Source of the DNA: Saccharicrinis sp963665705
Lineage (GTDB): Bacteria > Bacteroidota > Bacteroidia > Bacteroidales > Marinilabiliaceae
Assembly: GCA_963665705.1 (NCBI GenBank)
Contig: OY762448.1
Location: 868,001-932,000 of the forward strand
Reading direction: 5' to 3'
DNA length: 64,000 bases
Shown here: piece after piece, positions 1 to 9,384 of the stretch
Layout: each line of letters begins with the position of its first letter
How positions within the stretch are numbered: position 1 is the stretch's first letter
The notes under the pieces: generated by a model
Told to the model about the DNA's origin: nothing
Seen by the model: the letters and a program-made list of their open reading frames with translations, nothing else
The model's database searches: none
Program-made: the position numbers and the translations under genes

Positions 1-182
1 GGTGGTTCATCAGGCATTGGGCTAGAAGCAACTAAACAATTCATCGTGAATGGTTCAACAGTAATCATTACCGGCCGGAATCAGGAAAAATTAAATGCTG
101 CTCAAATATTGTATCCGGGAATCACAGCCATAAAGAGCGATGTTGCTGATGAAAAAGATGCACAATTATTACTCAACAAAGT
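1..182 (+). pseudogene. SDR-family oxidoreductase, 5' fragment (cut by IS4 element)
   Basis: Reads in frame from base 1 and begins in the Rossmann loop (GGSSGIGLEA), so the true start lies upstream of the window. The NADP-type TGRN segment follows. The frame runs to position 182, where an IS4-family element starts. Removing that element and one copy of its 9-bp duplication joins codon 61 (bases 181, 182 and 2549) seamlessly to the downstream half at 2549-3074 (LLLNKV then KELGGIDILYNNAG). The gene is therefore a recent insertion knock-out of a DltE-like short-chain dehydrogenase. Confidence 0.9.
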
Positions 183-868
183 CACTCTCATCCGAAAGTT
201 TAAAAATTGAAAAGCCCTCAGAATCCTATATTTTTGTTTTCACCACAAAAACATTCAAATATGGGACTCTTCAGGCGAAACAAAAATAACAACAAACCAG
301 TAATTCGGCAAATATTAGATTTGGTACCTCGTTGGCTGTTTGATAGCTGTGCCAATACCTATAAAACAGACAAAGGCTGCAGTAAATACAAGACATACGA
401 TCAGTTTGTAGCTTTAACTTTCGGACAGCTTTATAAATGCCATACACTAAGTGACATATCAGCCGGCATAGGCGTTAGCGAAACTTTCATTGGGGATCTT
501 GGTCTCACACAAAGTCCAGCTAGATCCACCATGAGCGATGGCAATAAGAAGCGCAATTGGCAAGTGTACGAAAGTCTTTATTATAAACTATTGAGTCACT
601 ACAAAAGCATTCTTAAGAAGCATCATCAGAGTTTTGTGCTGGAAGATATCAAAGGCCGTTCAGTAAAGTTGATTGATAGTTCAACGATACCGCTTTGTCT
701 GTCTATGTTTGACTGGGCAAAGTTTCGGACAGCTAAAGGTGGAGTAAAAATACATACTTGTTTGGATGTAGAATTGATGCTTCCCGATGTGGTTAATATT
801 AGCGAGGCTAAAGTGCATGACCGGTATGGATTTCAACAACTTATTTTAGAGGTCAGTAGATAATTACT

Positions 869-876
869 TATATTTG
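869..876 (+). promoter_or_regulatory. Transposase promoter -7 box (TATATTTG)
   Basis: Matches the Bacteroidota TAnnTTTG box 24 bp upstream of the transposase ATG at 900. The same box is present in copy B at 8169-8176, so the element carries its own promoter next to its left end. Confidence 0.55.
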
Positions 877-899
877 CCACCAGTAAAAATAAGGGATAC

Positions 900-1793
900 A
901 TGGAATTATTCAAAGGACAGAATGCTCTAGAGTTTGCTGATCGTTTCCGTACGGATGATGATTGCCTGGAATATTTGGCCAACATTAAGTGGCACAAAGG
1001 TTTTGAGTGCGTTAAATGTGGGCACCAAGGCTATCAGCAGCGCAAGCATCACGGAAGAATTTGCAACAAGTGTGCGCATATTGAGTCAGCTACCGCCAAC
1101 ACACTCTTTCACAAAGTGAAATTTGGAGTACGCAAAGCCTTTTACATTTGCTTTGAGATGTCAACCTCAACCAAGAGTTTGTCTGCAAGCTATATGTCAG
1201 AACGTATTGGAGTGACTGAAAAAACAGCACGACTGTTCATGCATAAAGTTAGGGAAGCGATGCAATCAAGCGGAAACAACCCGATGGATGGAAATGTACA
1301 TATCGACGAGTTTGTGGTAGGAGGCAAAGAAGAAGGTAAGGTTGGTCGCAGTTACCACAGCAAGAAAAAGAAAGCGGTATGTGCTGTTGAGCTTACCGAT
1401 GATGGGAAAGTAAAACGTATGTACTCGATGAAAATCAACAATTACTCATCGAAAGAACTTAAAAGGCTTTTTGATGCTCATATATCCCAAGATGCCAGTG
1501 TGACCACTGATTGTTGGAGAGGTTATCGCCCTTTGATGAAGGATTACAACATAGAACAGATTGAAAGCATGGGAGGCATGAATTTTAAAGCCTTACATAC
1601 AATGATACACCAAGTGAAGTCGTGGATTAGAACAACCTATTCTTGGGTTAGCGAATGGCATATAGATAAATATTTTAATGAGTTTTGCTACAGGATTAAC
1701 CGATCACAAATGAAAGATAACATCTTTAACAACTTAATGTACCGTATGGTGGAAGCTGACAAAATTAATCAGAAAGATTTGGTAGGTGCTTAA
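900..1793 (+). CDS. IS1595-family transposase, copy A
   Basis: A 297-aa ISXO2-like transposase. A zinc ribbon occupies about residues 39-60 (CVKCG ... CNKC). A helix-turn-helix-like stretch follows (MSERIGVTEKTARLFMHKV). The DDE-type core has HIDEFVVGG (first Asp), TTDCWRGYRPL (second Asp) and the C-terminal EWHIDKYFNEFCYRINRS block. It differs from the copy at 8200-9093 by only a few residues, for example S versus C in GRSYHSKKKK. It is intact and probably active. The start at 900 is supported by the promoter box just upstream. Confidence 0.95.
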   Translation: MELFKGQNALEFADRFRTDDDCLEYLANIKWHKGFECVKCGHQGYQQRKHHGRICNKCAHIESATANTLFHKVKFGVRKAFYICFEMSTSTKSLSASYMSERIGVTEKTARLFMHKVREAMQSSGNNPMDGNVHIDEFVVGGKEEGKVGRSYHSKKKKAVCAVELTDDGKVKRMYSMKINNYSSKELKRLFDAHISQDASVTTDCWRGYRPLMKDYNIEQIESMGGMNFKALHTMIHQVKSWIRTTYSWVSEWHIDKYFNEFCYRINRSQMKDNIFNNLMYRMVEADKINQKDLVGA

Positions 1794-2548
1794 CTACTGA
1801 CCTCTAACTTATTTTTCCTAAGAATACGATTATTGTCGAAGATCGTGGGTATTTTGATTTTGATTTAATGCTCAATCGAATAGTGGCTGAAAATGTATTT
1901 GTAACCCGTATCAAAACCAACACGGTTTATGAAACGGTCGAGGAACTTGAACTTCCAAAGGGTGAAAACGAACACATTGTTAAAGATGAGATTATTAGAT
2001 TAACCTCTGCAAAAGCCTTAAAATGTGGAATCAGCGAACAAAAACTTCGCCTGGTACATGTTTATAAAGAAGATGAAAACAAAATTATCGAAATCATAAC
2101 CAATCAATTGGAGTGGGATGCCTTGACGATATCGGAACTTTACAAAAAACGTTGGGATATAGAATTGTTTTTCAAAGCAATAAAGCAGAATCTTCAAATA
2201 AAAAGTTTTGTAGGTACAAGTGAAAACGCAGTTAAGTCCCAGATATATATCGCTCTCATTACATTCCTTCTATTGGAATTAATCAGAAGAACTATGCCAA
2301 AGAAAACCCCTGCTTTCACAACTTTTGTTGAAAAAGTAAGGATGAGCTTATGTTTTTATTTATCTCTTGACTACGTTTGTAATACAATGAGTGAAGGAGC
2401 AAAGCGTATCCGGCAGGTTAAACAACTCAAAATAGAAAACATGGATGACTTTTTTTCTCAAAAACAGCAATGTTTGTTCTATGGATAAAGGGATACAGAG
2501 CTTTTATATCTAATACGCTAAAACTTTCGGATCAATATGCAACAAAGT

Positions 2549-3074
2549 AAAAGAATTGGGTGGAATTGATATTCTTTACAACAATGCAGGTGTAGTCAGT
2601 CCTTATCGAAATTTAGGTTTAGCGAATAACAAACATATTGAAGATGCTACCTATGAAATGAACGTCAATTACATTGGTGTAGTCCGTTTGAACAATCTTT
2701 TCATTGAAATGCTTAAGTCCAAAAAAAAAGGAGCAATCATTAATACTACTTCCATCTTGAGTTTAGTCCCTTCTGTGGTTGAACCAACTTATGCCGCATC
2801 AAAAGTAGCTCTCCATTTTTACACAGAATCTCTTAGAAAACATTTGCAGATAATCAATAGTAATGTAAAAGTTTATGAATTGGTGCCGCCTGTAGTGGAT
2901 ACAGACATGGTTGTTGAAAGATTTGCAAAAAAAATGAGTCCGGAAACATTGGTAAATGCTCTTATTGATGGATTAAAAAAAGATAAATACTTGATTAGAG
3001 TCGGGGATTCTAAAGCACTTTACTTCATCAATCGAATCTCACGAAAGAAAGCATTTAAGTTAGTAAATAAATAA
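2549..3074 (+). pseudogene. SDR-family oxidoreductase, 3' fragment
   Basis: Continuation of the SDR gene beginning before base 1. It contains the NNAG motif, the catalytic Ser region (TTSILSLVPSV) and the YxxxK pair in PTYAASKVALHF, then a DltE-like tail ending at 3074. An internal TTG at 2556 opens the frame after the IS4 element but would lack the cofactor loop, so a functional product is unlikely. It lies 13 bp before the next dehydrogenase gene, and polarity from the insertion could affect downstream expression. Confidence 0.88.
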
Positions 3075-3087
3075 AAATCAATTTTAT

Positions 3088-4089
3088 ATGAAAGCATTTC
3101 TAATAAATCAGTACGGTAAACATGCGAGTTTAGAGTTAGCCAATGTACCGGAACCGGTAGTGGAAGAAAACGATGTTTTGATTCAAGTACACGCCGCAGG
3201 TGTAAATCAATTGGATTCAAAAATAAAAAAGGGCGAATTCAAACTTATTCTGCCATACAAAACTCCATTTGCCTTAGGTCACGATGTTGCCGGTATTGTA
3301 ACAAAAGTTGGTTCAAAAGTCATTAAGTTCAAGGTTGGTGATGAGGTTTATGCACGACCCGCTGATTTTAGTATCGGCACTATTGCCGAATATATTTCAA
3401 TTAACGAGAGTGATTTAGCCTTAAAACCAAAGAATCTATCTATGAACGAAGCGGCCTCAATTCCATTGGTGGGTCTAACTGCATGGCAAGCATTAGTTGA
3501 AAAGGCTGGTTTAATAAAAGGGCAAAAAGTATTTATCCAGGCTGGTTCAGGCGGCGTTGGTACATTTGCGATTCAATTAGCAAAACATTTGGGCGCCACC
3601 GTAGCAACCACAACAAGTACAGCAAATATCGATTGGGTAAAAAGTCTGGGCGCTGACATTGTTATAGATTACAAGAAGGATGATTTCGAAGCAATACTAA
3701 AAGATTACGATGTGGTTTTGAATAGCCAGGACACACATATTCTGGAGAAATCACTAAAGATATTAAAGCCGGGAGGAAAAATTATCTCCATCTCCGGACC
3801 TCCCGATTCTGCTTTCGCTAAGGAATTTGGGTTGAATTGGATGCTAAAGCTCATCCTATCTCTACTAAGTTCAAAAGTTCGAAAAAATGCCAGGCAGCTG
3901 GGCGTTTACTATTCATTTCTTTTTATGAGAGCGCAAGGCGATCAATTAACTCAAATTACGAAACTAATCGAAGGTGGTATTATAAAGCCGATTGTTGACA
4001 AGGTGTTTCCATTTGAACAAACAAATGAAGCTTTGACCTATGTCGAAACCGGTCGGGCAAAAGGAAAAGTCGTTGTCAAAGTGAAATAG
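3088..4089 (+). CDS. NADP-dependent alcohol dehydrogenase / quinone reductase (zinc-independent MDR)
   Basis: A 333-aa medium-chain dehydrogenase/reductase. The N-terminal GroES-like fold includes HAAGVNQLDSKIKKG and GHDVAGIVTKVG. The Rossmann domain has the AGSGGVGTFAIQLAKHLGA loop. There is no structural four-Cys zinc cluster, and the catalytic zinc ligands of classical alcohol dehydrogenases are absent. This places it in the quinone-oxidoreductase branch, which reduces quinones or enones with NADPH. It lies 13 bp after the broken SDR and 64 bp before the Old Yellow Enzyme, fitting a carbonyl/enone detoxification operon. The exact substrate cannot be read from sequence. Confidence 0.9.
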   Translation: MKAFLINQYGKHASLELANVPEPVVEENDVLIQVHAAGVNQLDSKIKKGEFKLILPYKTPFALGHDVAGIVTKVGSKVIKFKVGDEVYARPADFSIGTIAEYISINESDLALKPKNLSMNEAASIPLVGLTAWQALVEKAGLIKGQKVFIQAGSGGVGTFAIQLAKHLGATVATTTSTANIDWVKSLGADIVIDYKKDDFEAILKDYDVVLNSQDTHILEKSLKILKPGGKIISISGPPDSAFAKEFGLNWMLKLILSLLSSKVRKNARQLGVYYSFLFMRAQGDQLTQITKLIEGGIIKPIVDKVFPFEQTNEALTYVETGRAKGKVVVKVK

Positions 4090-4153
4090 CCATACATTGA
4101 TTGATGACACTAATAGTACAAAAAAATATAATCAACATTAATACATAAGAGCA

Positions 4154-5257
4154 ATGAATACACATATGTTATTTGAGTCTTTTAATTTAAATGGATTGCA
4201 ATTGAAAAATCGAGTTGTCATGGCTCCAATGACACGTAGCTGTTCAGATAATGCAAATAATGTAGCAACGAACTTAACAGCCCTGTATTATAAGCAACGC
4301 AGTTCCGCAGGTTTAATTATTACGGAAGGAACCTATATTAGCCGTGATGCCGTTGGAGCAATTAATGTTCCTGAAATATACACGGAAGAGCAAGTTGAGG
4401 GGTGGAAACTCGTTACAAATGCCGTTCACGAACAAGGCGGGAAAATATTTGCTCAATTATGGCATGTTGGCAGACTTTCTCATCCCGACTTGCTTAATGG
4501 AAAGACTCCACTGGCTCCTTCTGTGTTAAATCCGAATTATCAGGTATTCACCCAAGAAGGGTTTAAAGATAGCGTGAATGCTCGCGAGATGACACTTGAA
4601 GATATTCGAACAACCATTAATGATTTTAAGCAAGGTGCTGTAAATGCGATGAAAGCCGGATTTGATGGAGTGGAATTACATGCAGCCAATGGTTATTTAC
4701 TGCATCAGTTCTTTAACCACTATTCAAATATACGTCAGGATCAGTACGGTGGTTCTATCGAAAATCGTGCGCGAATTTTGTTCGACATACTCGATGAAGT
4801 AAAAAAGGTTATGGATATCAGGCGGGTTGGAGTGAGGTTGAATCCTTCTTTACATGGCATACAAGGAATGATGCTGGATGAAGATACAATTGCTGTACAC
4901 GATTATATTGTAGAAAAACTAAACAATTATAACTTAGCTTATTTGCATTTGACCGAACCGTTCACAGATGTATCGGGAAATCCCTTGGCCATTCATGAAG
5001 TAGCGAAACACTTTCGACCTGTTTATAAAGGCACCCTGATTATAAACCGTGGATTCAATAAGGATACGGCAAATCTGGTATTGAATTCTGGTGATGCAGA
5101 CTTAGTGGCATTCGGAGCTCCTTATATTGCCAATCCGGATTTAGTAGAGCGCTTTAAATTAGATGCTCCACTCAATCAACCGGACTCATCTACATTTTAT
5201 ACTCCGGGCGAAAAAGGATATACTGATTATCCAACGTTGAATGAAGCACTAAAGTAA
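4154..5257 (+). CDS. Old Yellow Enzyme family NADH:flavin oxidoreductase (alkene reductase)
   Basis: A 367-aa single-domain TIM-barrel FMN enzyme. Visible marks are the N-terminal LKNRVVMAPMTRS, the FMN/substrate segments AQLWHVGRLSHPD and ELHAANGYLLHQF (H-x-x-N substrate-binding pair), the family signature YGGSIENRARILFDIL, and the C-terminal phosphate-binding FGAPYIANPDLVERF. Full length ends in the usual GYTDYPTL. Family members reduce alpha,beta-unsaturated carbonyls, nitroesters and similar electrophiles with NAD(P)H. The neighbouring MDR and SDR genes fit a shared electrophile-detoxification role. It looks intact. Confidence 0.93.
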   Translation: MNTHMLFESFNLNGLQLKNRVVMAPMTRSCSDNANNVATNLTALYYKQRSSAGLIITEGTYISRDAVGAINVPEIYTEEQVEGWKLVTNAVHEQGGKIFAQLWHVGRLSHPDLLNGKTPLAPSVLNPNYQVFTQEGFKDSVNAREMTLEDIRTTINDFKQGAVNAMKAGFDGVELHAANGYLLHQFFNHYSNIRQDQYGGSIENRARILFDILDEVKKVMDIRRVGVRLNPSLHGIQGMMLDEDTIAVHDYIVEKLNNYNLAYLHLTEPFTDVSGNPLAIHEVAKHFRPVYKGTLIINRGFNKDTANLVLNSGDADLVAFGAPYIANPDLVERFKLDAPLNQPDSSTFYTPGEKGYTDYPTLNEALK

Positions 5258-5302
5258 CTTGCTTTTCACAGGTCAATCTCATAAAATATTTTAAACTAAA
5301 AA

Positions 5303-6196
5303 ATGAAAACAACAGGAAATACCGTATTTATTAGCGGCGGAACAGCTGGAATTGGATTTGCGATAGCGAATAGACTTAGCGCACAAGGTAATAAAGTAAT
5401 TATAAATGGTCGTAACGAGGATCGTTTGCAAAATGCATTACAGGATTTGGACAATGCCTCTGCGATACAGGGAGACTTATCAATAGAGGAAGATAGAATT
5501 CGTATTGCCACAAAACTCAAGGAGCAATATCCCGATGTTAATATTATAATAAACAATGCAGGGACCGCATTTTCTTATCTTTTGAATGAAGTAACCAATG
5601 CACATCATAAAGCTGCCATTGAAATGAGTACAAACTACTTTTCAGTGATCCATTTCACTGAATTGTTATTGCCTCATCTGTTACAAAAAGAAGAAGCAGC
5701 GGTTGTGAACATTTCTTCAATTGCAGTTTTTGGAAGTCACAAATTAGTACCAACCTATGGTGCAACTAAGGCTGCGCTACACAGCTATACCATTGCCTTG
5801 AGAGATACTTATGAAGACTCGAAAAATGTTCAGATATTCGAAGTATATCCTCCGTTAGTAAATACAGACTTTTCCGCAGAAATCGGTGGTGCTAATGGTA
5901 TTCCGCCCACAGAAGTAGCAGACGAATTGTTCCTTGCTTTAGTACCTTACCTCAAATATTCTTGCAAAAAAAGCAAGAATATTTGAGGTAAGGTACCCAA
6001 GCAAAATTTTTAATTTACTGTAGAATAGCAAAATAACAATCTAAAGATGATAGTTGAAGCTTATCTAAATTACCAGAATTAAAAATTTTGCCGGCTAACT
6101 TGGACAAATCAAAACCTTTTTGGTTTTGGCTTGTCCAAGTTAGGAAATAATCAGTTTGACGTCCCTGTTGGAGAAGCAAAACGCTTTTTTCAATAA
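5303..6196 (+). pseudogene. SDR-family oxidoreductase interrupted near its 3' end by a 201-bp element
   Basis: The open frame from 5303 has the TGxxxGIG-type loop (SGGTAGIGFAIA), NNAG, the Ser (NISSIAV) and the YGATK catalytic pair. The protein then runs into hairpin sequence and ends at 5986 with an unrelated tail. The lost tail is still present after the insert: from 6144 the frame reads GNNQFDVPVGEAKRFFQ and stops at 6196. Removing 5943-6143 fuses LFLAL to GNNQFDVPVG in frame and gives a normal 230-aa SDR. The truncated 227-aa product keeps the whole catalytic core, so residual activity is possible. Confidence 0.88.
5943..6143. mobile_element. 201-bp palindrome-ended mini-element (MITE/IS200-IS605-like) inside SDR
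   Basis: The left end is a perfect 24-bp stem with a 7-A loop (5942-5965 / 5973-5996). The right end is a 13-bp stem CTAACTTGGACAA / TTGTCCAAGTTAG enclosing a second stem CAAAACC / GGTTTTG around a T5 loop (about 6096-6143). A 15-bp inverted pair GCAAAATTTTTAATT (about 6000) / AATTAAAAATTTTGC (about 6078) lies between. TTAG flanks both sides (5939-5942, 6140-6143). Hairpins at each end plus a tetranucleotide at the junction resemble IS200/IS605-derived elements rather than classic inverted-repeat MITEs. It encodes nothing. Confidence 0.75.
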
Positions 6197-6351
6197 ATTT
6201 CTATTAAGGTATCATAACGGTAATCCCTGAACTAAATTATAATATGTAACATCTCAGGAATTCTTTAAATGCGTTAAGAATTGCATTTAATACAAATGTA
6301 TTATTGAAACTGTAAGCTGCAAAGTTAAATTGTAGCTTGCAATTTTTAATG

Positions 6352-6577
6352 CTAATTAAATTCTATAATGCATTTGACCAATTCTCCGAAATAATTGGCC
6401 GATAGATGTGACTGGTCTGCAAAATAAGCAACGGATGGTAATCCTTCCAATTGAGGTTGCTCAAATTTAAAATAGGAAATTAATTGTTTCTCGAATTTTT
6501 CCAATGCTTCCGGATTATACTGCTTACAGGTGGTTAAACTGGCAGTCGTAGAAACGTTGGCAATAATCGAGTAATAG
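6352..6577 (-). pseudogene. AraC-family regulator remnant
   Basis: The minus-strand frame ending at 6352 encodes about 70 aa matching the middle of the intact AraC regulator at 9620-10507: EALEKFEKQLISYF and LPSVAYFADQSHLSANYFG, compare LPSVGYCAEKLNLSSNYFG. It stops just after the first helix-turn-helix and lacks the second, and no start codon is visible. It is probably the decayed regulator of the upstream SDR/OYE genes. The rest of 6197-6712 holds a small hairpin (AAGCT-CAA arms at about 6313-6339) and no other gene that I can support. Confidence 0.75.
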
Positions 6578-6675
6578 TTCTATATTGCGAGTAATATACA
6601 TTGTAAAAATGTAATATACCACAAATAGTCGTTAGGAAAAATGTGAATAAATTTAAAAAGACGTTTGTAAAAGTG

Positions 6676-6683
6676 TATATTTG
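6676..6683 (+). promoter_or_regulatory. Putative promoter -7 box (TATATTTG) for the DUF4143 ATPase
   Basis: Perfect TAnnTTTG match 29 bp upstream of the ATG at 6713. No clear -33 TTTG at the usual spacing, so this is only a moderate call. Confidence 0.45.
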
Positions 6684-6712
6684 TATCCACACAGGTATAA
6701 AAAAAAGTAGAT

Positions 6713-8020
6713 ATGGAAAGGACTGCAATACATACTCTTTATGATTGGAAAAATAATGAAAATAGAAAACCTTTAATCATAAGAGGAGCTCGTCAGGTAG
6801 GAAAGACCTGGCTTATGAAAGAATTTGGCAAGAAAGAATATGTTCAGACCGCATACGTTAATTTTGAGAGTTCTAAAGTTTTAAAGGATTTGTTTTCTGA
6901 AGATTATAATATAACCCGAATAGTTAATGCAATTCAGATTGAAACAGGAGTACAAATTAATGCACACGACACCTTAATAATATTGGATGAAATTCAGGAA
7001 GCTAAAGGAGGAATTACTTCGTTAAAATATTTCTATGAAAATACTCCGGAATATCATATAATAGCAGCGGGGTCTTTATTGGGGGTTTCACTCCATCAGC
7101 ACACTTCTTTTCCTGTTGGTAAAGTTGAATTTTTAGACTTGTATCCATTAAGTTTTCCCGAGTATTTGAAGGCTTTGAATCAAGAGCCTTTGTTAAAACT
7201 AATTGAATCTCAGGATTGGGATTTGATACGGAATTTTAAAACAAAATTTACTGAACTATTAAGACAGTATTATTTTACAGGAGGAATGCCGGAAGTGGTA
7301 TTGTCTTTTAAGCAAAATATGGATTACACGGAAGTCAGAAAGATTCAAAAGAATATTTTACTGGCCTATGAGCAGGACTTCTCAAAACATGCTCCTGTTG
7401 AGATGGTTCCCCGAATCAGAATGCTTTGGAATTCAACCTTGGCACAATTGGCAAAAGAAAACAAAAAATTTATATACAGTGCTATTAAGAAAGGTGCAAG
7501 AGCAAAAGATTTTGAGCTGTCGCTATCCTGGCTAACCGATAGTGGACTGATTTATAAGGTGAATAGAATAAACAAAGCAGGTATGCCACTTAAAGCTTAT
7601 GAGGATATGGATGCCTTTAAAATATTTATCGTTGATGTTGGATTACTTGCTGCCATCGGCAACCTTGATGTAAAAACTTTACTTGCCGGGAATACCATTT
7701 TTGAAGAATTCAAGGGCGCATTAACAGAGCAATATGTATTGCAGCAATTAAAAACCATACCTGATATTCCGATATATTATTGGTCAGCAGAAAAAGCAAA
7801 TGCCGAAATTGATTTTGTGATTCAACATCTGAACAAAATTGTTCCAATTGAAGTCAAAGCTGCTGAGAATTTACAGGCTAAAAGTTTAAAATCATTCAAA
7901 CAGCGATTTCCGGAATCCGTTGCTATAAGAACCTCAATGTCTGATTTCCGGAAAGAAGATTGGCTGACAAACACCCCGTTGTATGCAATAAATTATCTAA
8001 TGAAAATTACGGAAATTTAG
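6713..8020 (+). CDS. AAA-family ATPase with C-terminal DUF4143
   Basis: A 435-aa AAA_14 + DUF4143 protein of normal length. Walker A is GARQVGKTW (about residues 25-33), Walker B is TLIILDEIQE, and an arginine-bearing AGSLLGVSLH sensor segment follows. The C-terminal half has the nuclease-like YYWSAEKANAEIDFVI and VPIEVKAAENLQAKSLKSF, resembling the ExD/ExK core seen in DUF4143 proteins. These stand-alone cytosolic ATPases are abundant and mobile in Bacteroidota, often orphan and suspected of defence or toxin-related roles. No partner gene is beside it here. It is flanked by decayed genes and transposons. Confidence 0.92.
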   Translation: MERTAIHTLYDWKNNENRKPLIIRGARQVGKTWLMKEFGKKEYVQTAYVNFESSKVLKDLFSEDYNITRIVNAIQIETGVQINAHDTLIILDEIQEAKGGITSLKYFYENTPEYHIIAAGSLLGVSLHQHTSFPVGKVEFLDLYPLSFPEYLKALNQEPLLKLIESQDWDLIRNFKTKFTELLRQYYFTGGMPEVVLSFKQNMDYTEVRKIQKNILLAYEQDFSKHAPVEMVPRIRMLWNSTLAQLAKENKKFIYSAIKKGARAKDFELSLSWLTDSGLIYKVNRINKAGMPLKAYEDMDAFKIFIVDVGLLAAIGNLDVKTLLAGNTIFEEFKGALTEQYVLQQLKTIPDIPIYYWSAEKANAEIDFVIQHLNKIVPIEVKAAENLQAKSLKSFKQRFPESVAIRTSMSDFRKEDWLTNTPLYAINYLMKITEI

Positions 8021-8146
8021 CACTTTGCAGAATAAATTGATATTTTAAAAACTAGTTATTCAACTTCCTTTTGCATTAGGTTCAACACAATGCCATTTAA
8101 CTTATGAATGTACTTTTCAATTTAATTATTCAGATTAAAAAAATTA

Positions 8147-9106
8147 TAGAGGTAAGTAGATATTTACTTATATTTGCCACTAGTAAAAATAAGGGATACA
8201 TGGAATTATTCAAAGGACAAAATGCTCTAGAGTTTGCTGATCGTTTCCATACGGATGATGATTGCCTGGAATATTTGGCCAACATTAAGTGGCACCAAGG
8301 TTTTAAGTGCGTTAAATGTGGGCATCAAGGCTACCAGCAGCGCAAGCATCACGGAAGAATCTGCAACAAGTGTGCTCATATTGAGTCAGCTACCGCTAAC
8401 ACACTCTTTCACAAAGTGAAATTTGGAGTACGCAAAGCCTTTTACATTTGCTTTGAGATGTCAACCTCAACCAAGAGTTTGTCTGCAAGCTATATGTCAG
8501 AACGCATAGGAGTGACTGAGAAAACAGCACGACTGTTCATGCATAAAGTTAGGGAAGCGATGCAATCAAGCGGCAACAACCCGATGGATGGAAATGTACA
8601 TATCGACGAGTTTGTGGTAGGAGGCAAAGAAGAAGGTAAGGTTGGTCGCAGTTACCACTGCAAGAAAAAGAAGGCGGTATGTGCTGTTGAGCTTACCGAC
8701 GATGGGAAAGTAAAACGTATGTACTCGATGAAAATCAACAATTACTCATCGAAAGAACTTAAAAGGCTTTTTGATGCTCATATATCCCAAGATGCCAGTG
8801 TGACCACTGATTGTTGGAGAGGTTATCGCCCTTTGATGAAGGATTACAACATAGAACAGATTGAAAGCATGGGAGGCATGAATTTTAAAGCCTTACATAC
8901 AATGATACACCAAGTGAAGTCGTGGATTAGAACAACCTATTCTTGGGTTAGCGAATGGCATATAGATAAATATTTTAATGAGTTTTGCTACAGAATCAAT
9001 AGATCACAAATGAAAGATAACATCTTTAACAACTTAATGTACCGCATGGTGGAAGCTGACAAAATTAATCAGAAAGATTTGATAGGTGCTTAGCTACTGA
9101 CCTCTA
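8147..9106 (+). mobile_element. IS1595-family insertion sequence, copy B (960 bp)
   Basis: Same length and nearly the same sequence as copy A. The ends are TAGAGGTAAGTAG (left, one base off the right end) and CTACTGACCTCTA. The exact 8-bp duplication AAAAATTA lies at 8139-8146 and 9107-9114. It inserted upstream of an already truncated NUDIX fragment: the duplication shows a clean insertion, so it did not cause the truncation. Confidence 0.94.
8200..9093 (+). CDS. IS1595-family transposase, copy B
   Basis: A 297-aa transposase with the same zinc ribbon, helix-turn-helix and DDE-type blocks as the copy at 900-1793. The frame is open from 8104, but the native start is the ATG at 8200 inside the element, 24 bp after its TATATTTG box. 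The longer start would use flanking, non-element DNA. Intact and likely active. Confidence 0.94.
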   Translation: MELFKGQNALEFADRFHTDDDCLEYLANIKWHQGFKCVKCGHQGYQQRKHHGRICNKCAHIESATANTLFHKVKFGVRKAFYICFEMSTSTKSLSASYMSERIGVTEKTARLFMHKVREAMQSSGNNPMDGNVHIDEFVVGGKEEGKVGRSYHCKKKKAVCAVELTDDGKVKRMYSMKINNYSSKELKRLFDAHISQDASVTTDCWRGYRPLMKDYNIEQIESMGGMNFKALHTMIHQVKSWIRTTYSWVSEWHIDKYFNEFCYRINRSQMKDNIFNNLMYRMVEADKINQKDLIGA

Positions 9107-9117
9107 AAAAATTATTT

Positions 9118-9384
9118 ATGAATGAGAAATTATTGGCTGTGTTTGATAAGAAAATGCACCCACATCCACCTCAACCTTTTTATGTATATAAAATGATATT
9201 TCATTGCACGCTTACCGATTCAACCGAAGAATTTAAGACAGCCTTCGATACCATGGATGTACAATATTTTTCAATCGATGACCTGCCTCGTTTATCGGAA
9301 GATAGAATTGTACAAAGTCAATTAGAACTGTTGTATAAAGAGCATGTAGATGGTAATGGTAAAGGTTTTCCAATTTGTGATTAA
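9118..9384 (+). pseudogene. NUDIX hydrolase C-terminal remnant
   Basis: Eighty-eight residues corresponding to the end of a NUDIX hydrolase of the PF12535-associated kind (LLAVFDKKMHPHPPQPFYVYKMIF, then FSIDDLPRLSEDR). The catalytic GX5EX7REUXEEXGU box and everything before it are missing, and the DNA left of the IS1595 copy contains no match to it. It is a 5'-truncated pseudogene. Its stop codon coincides with the left end of the MITE at 9382. Confidence 0.75.

Larger units (their letters stand above)
847..1806 (+). mobile_element. IS1595-family insertion sequence, copy A (960 bp)
   Basis: Terminal inverted repeats begin TAGAGGTCAGTAG and the element is flanked by an exact 8-bp duplication ACTTATTT (839-846 and 1807-1814), the usual duplication length for IS1595. 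It sits inside the IS4 transposase gene, so it arrived second. A near-identical copy of the same 960-bp length lies at 8147-9106. Confidence 0.95.
261..2488 (+). pseudogene. IS4-family transposase (DUF4372 + DDE), split by IS1595
   Basis: The two halves, 261-846 and 1815-2488, rejoin in frame once 847-1814 is removed, giving about 419 aa from the ATG at 261 (an upstream in-frame ATG at 207 is less likely). The N-terminal half is a DUF4372-like domain (VIRQILDLVPRWLFD). The first catalytic Asp is in LIDSSTIPL. The junction restores VEDRGYFDF, which holds the second Asp. The C-terminal Y-KK-R-WDI-E-LFFKAI-K signature supplies the Glu. As it stands no complete enzyme can be made, so this IS4 copy cannot move on its own. 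Confidence 0.92.
183..2539 (+). mobile_element. IS4-family insertion sequence, itself interrupted by IS1595
   Basis: The ends are imperfect inverted repeats containing ATCCGAAAGTTT (left at 190-201; the right end read in reverse has the same core) and both termini start with CA. A 9-bp target duplication CAACAAAGT lies at 174-182 and 2540-2548. Without the nested IS1595 and its duplicated 8 bp the element is 1389 bp, a normal IS4 size. It carries one transposase gene, now broken. Confidence 0.92.
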
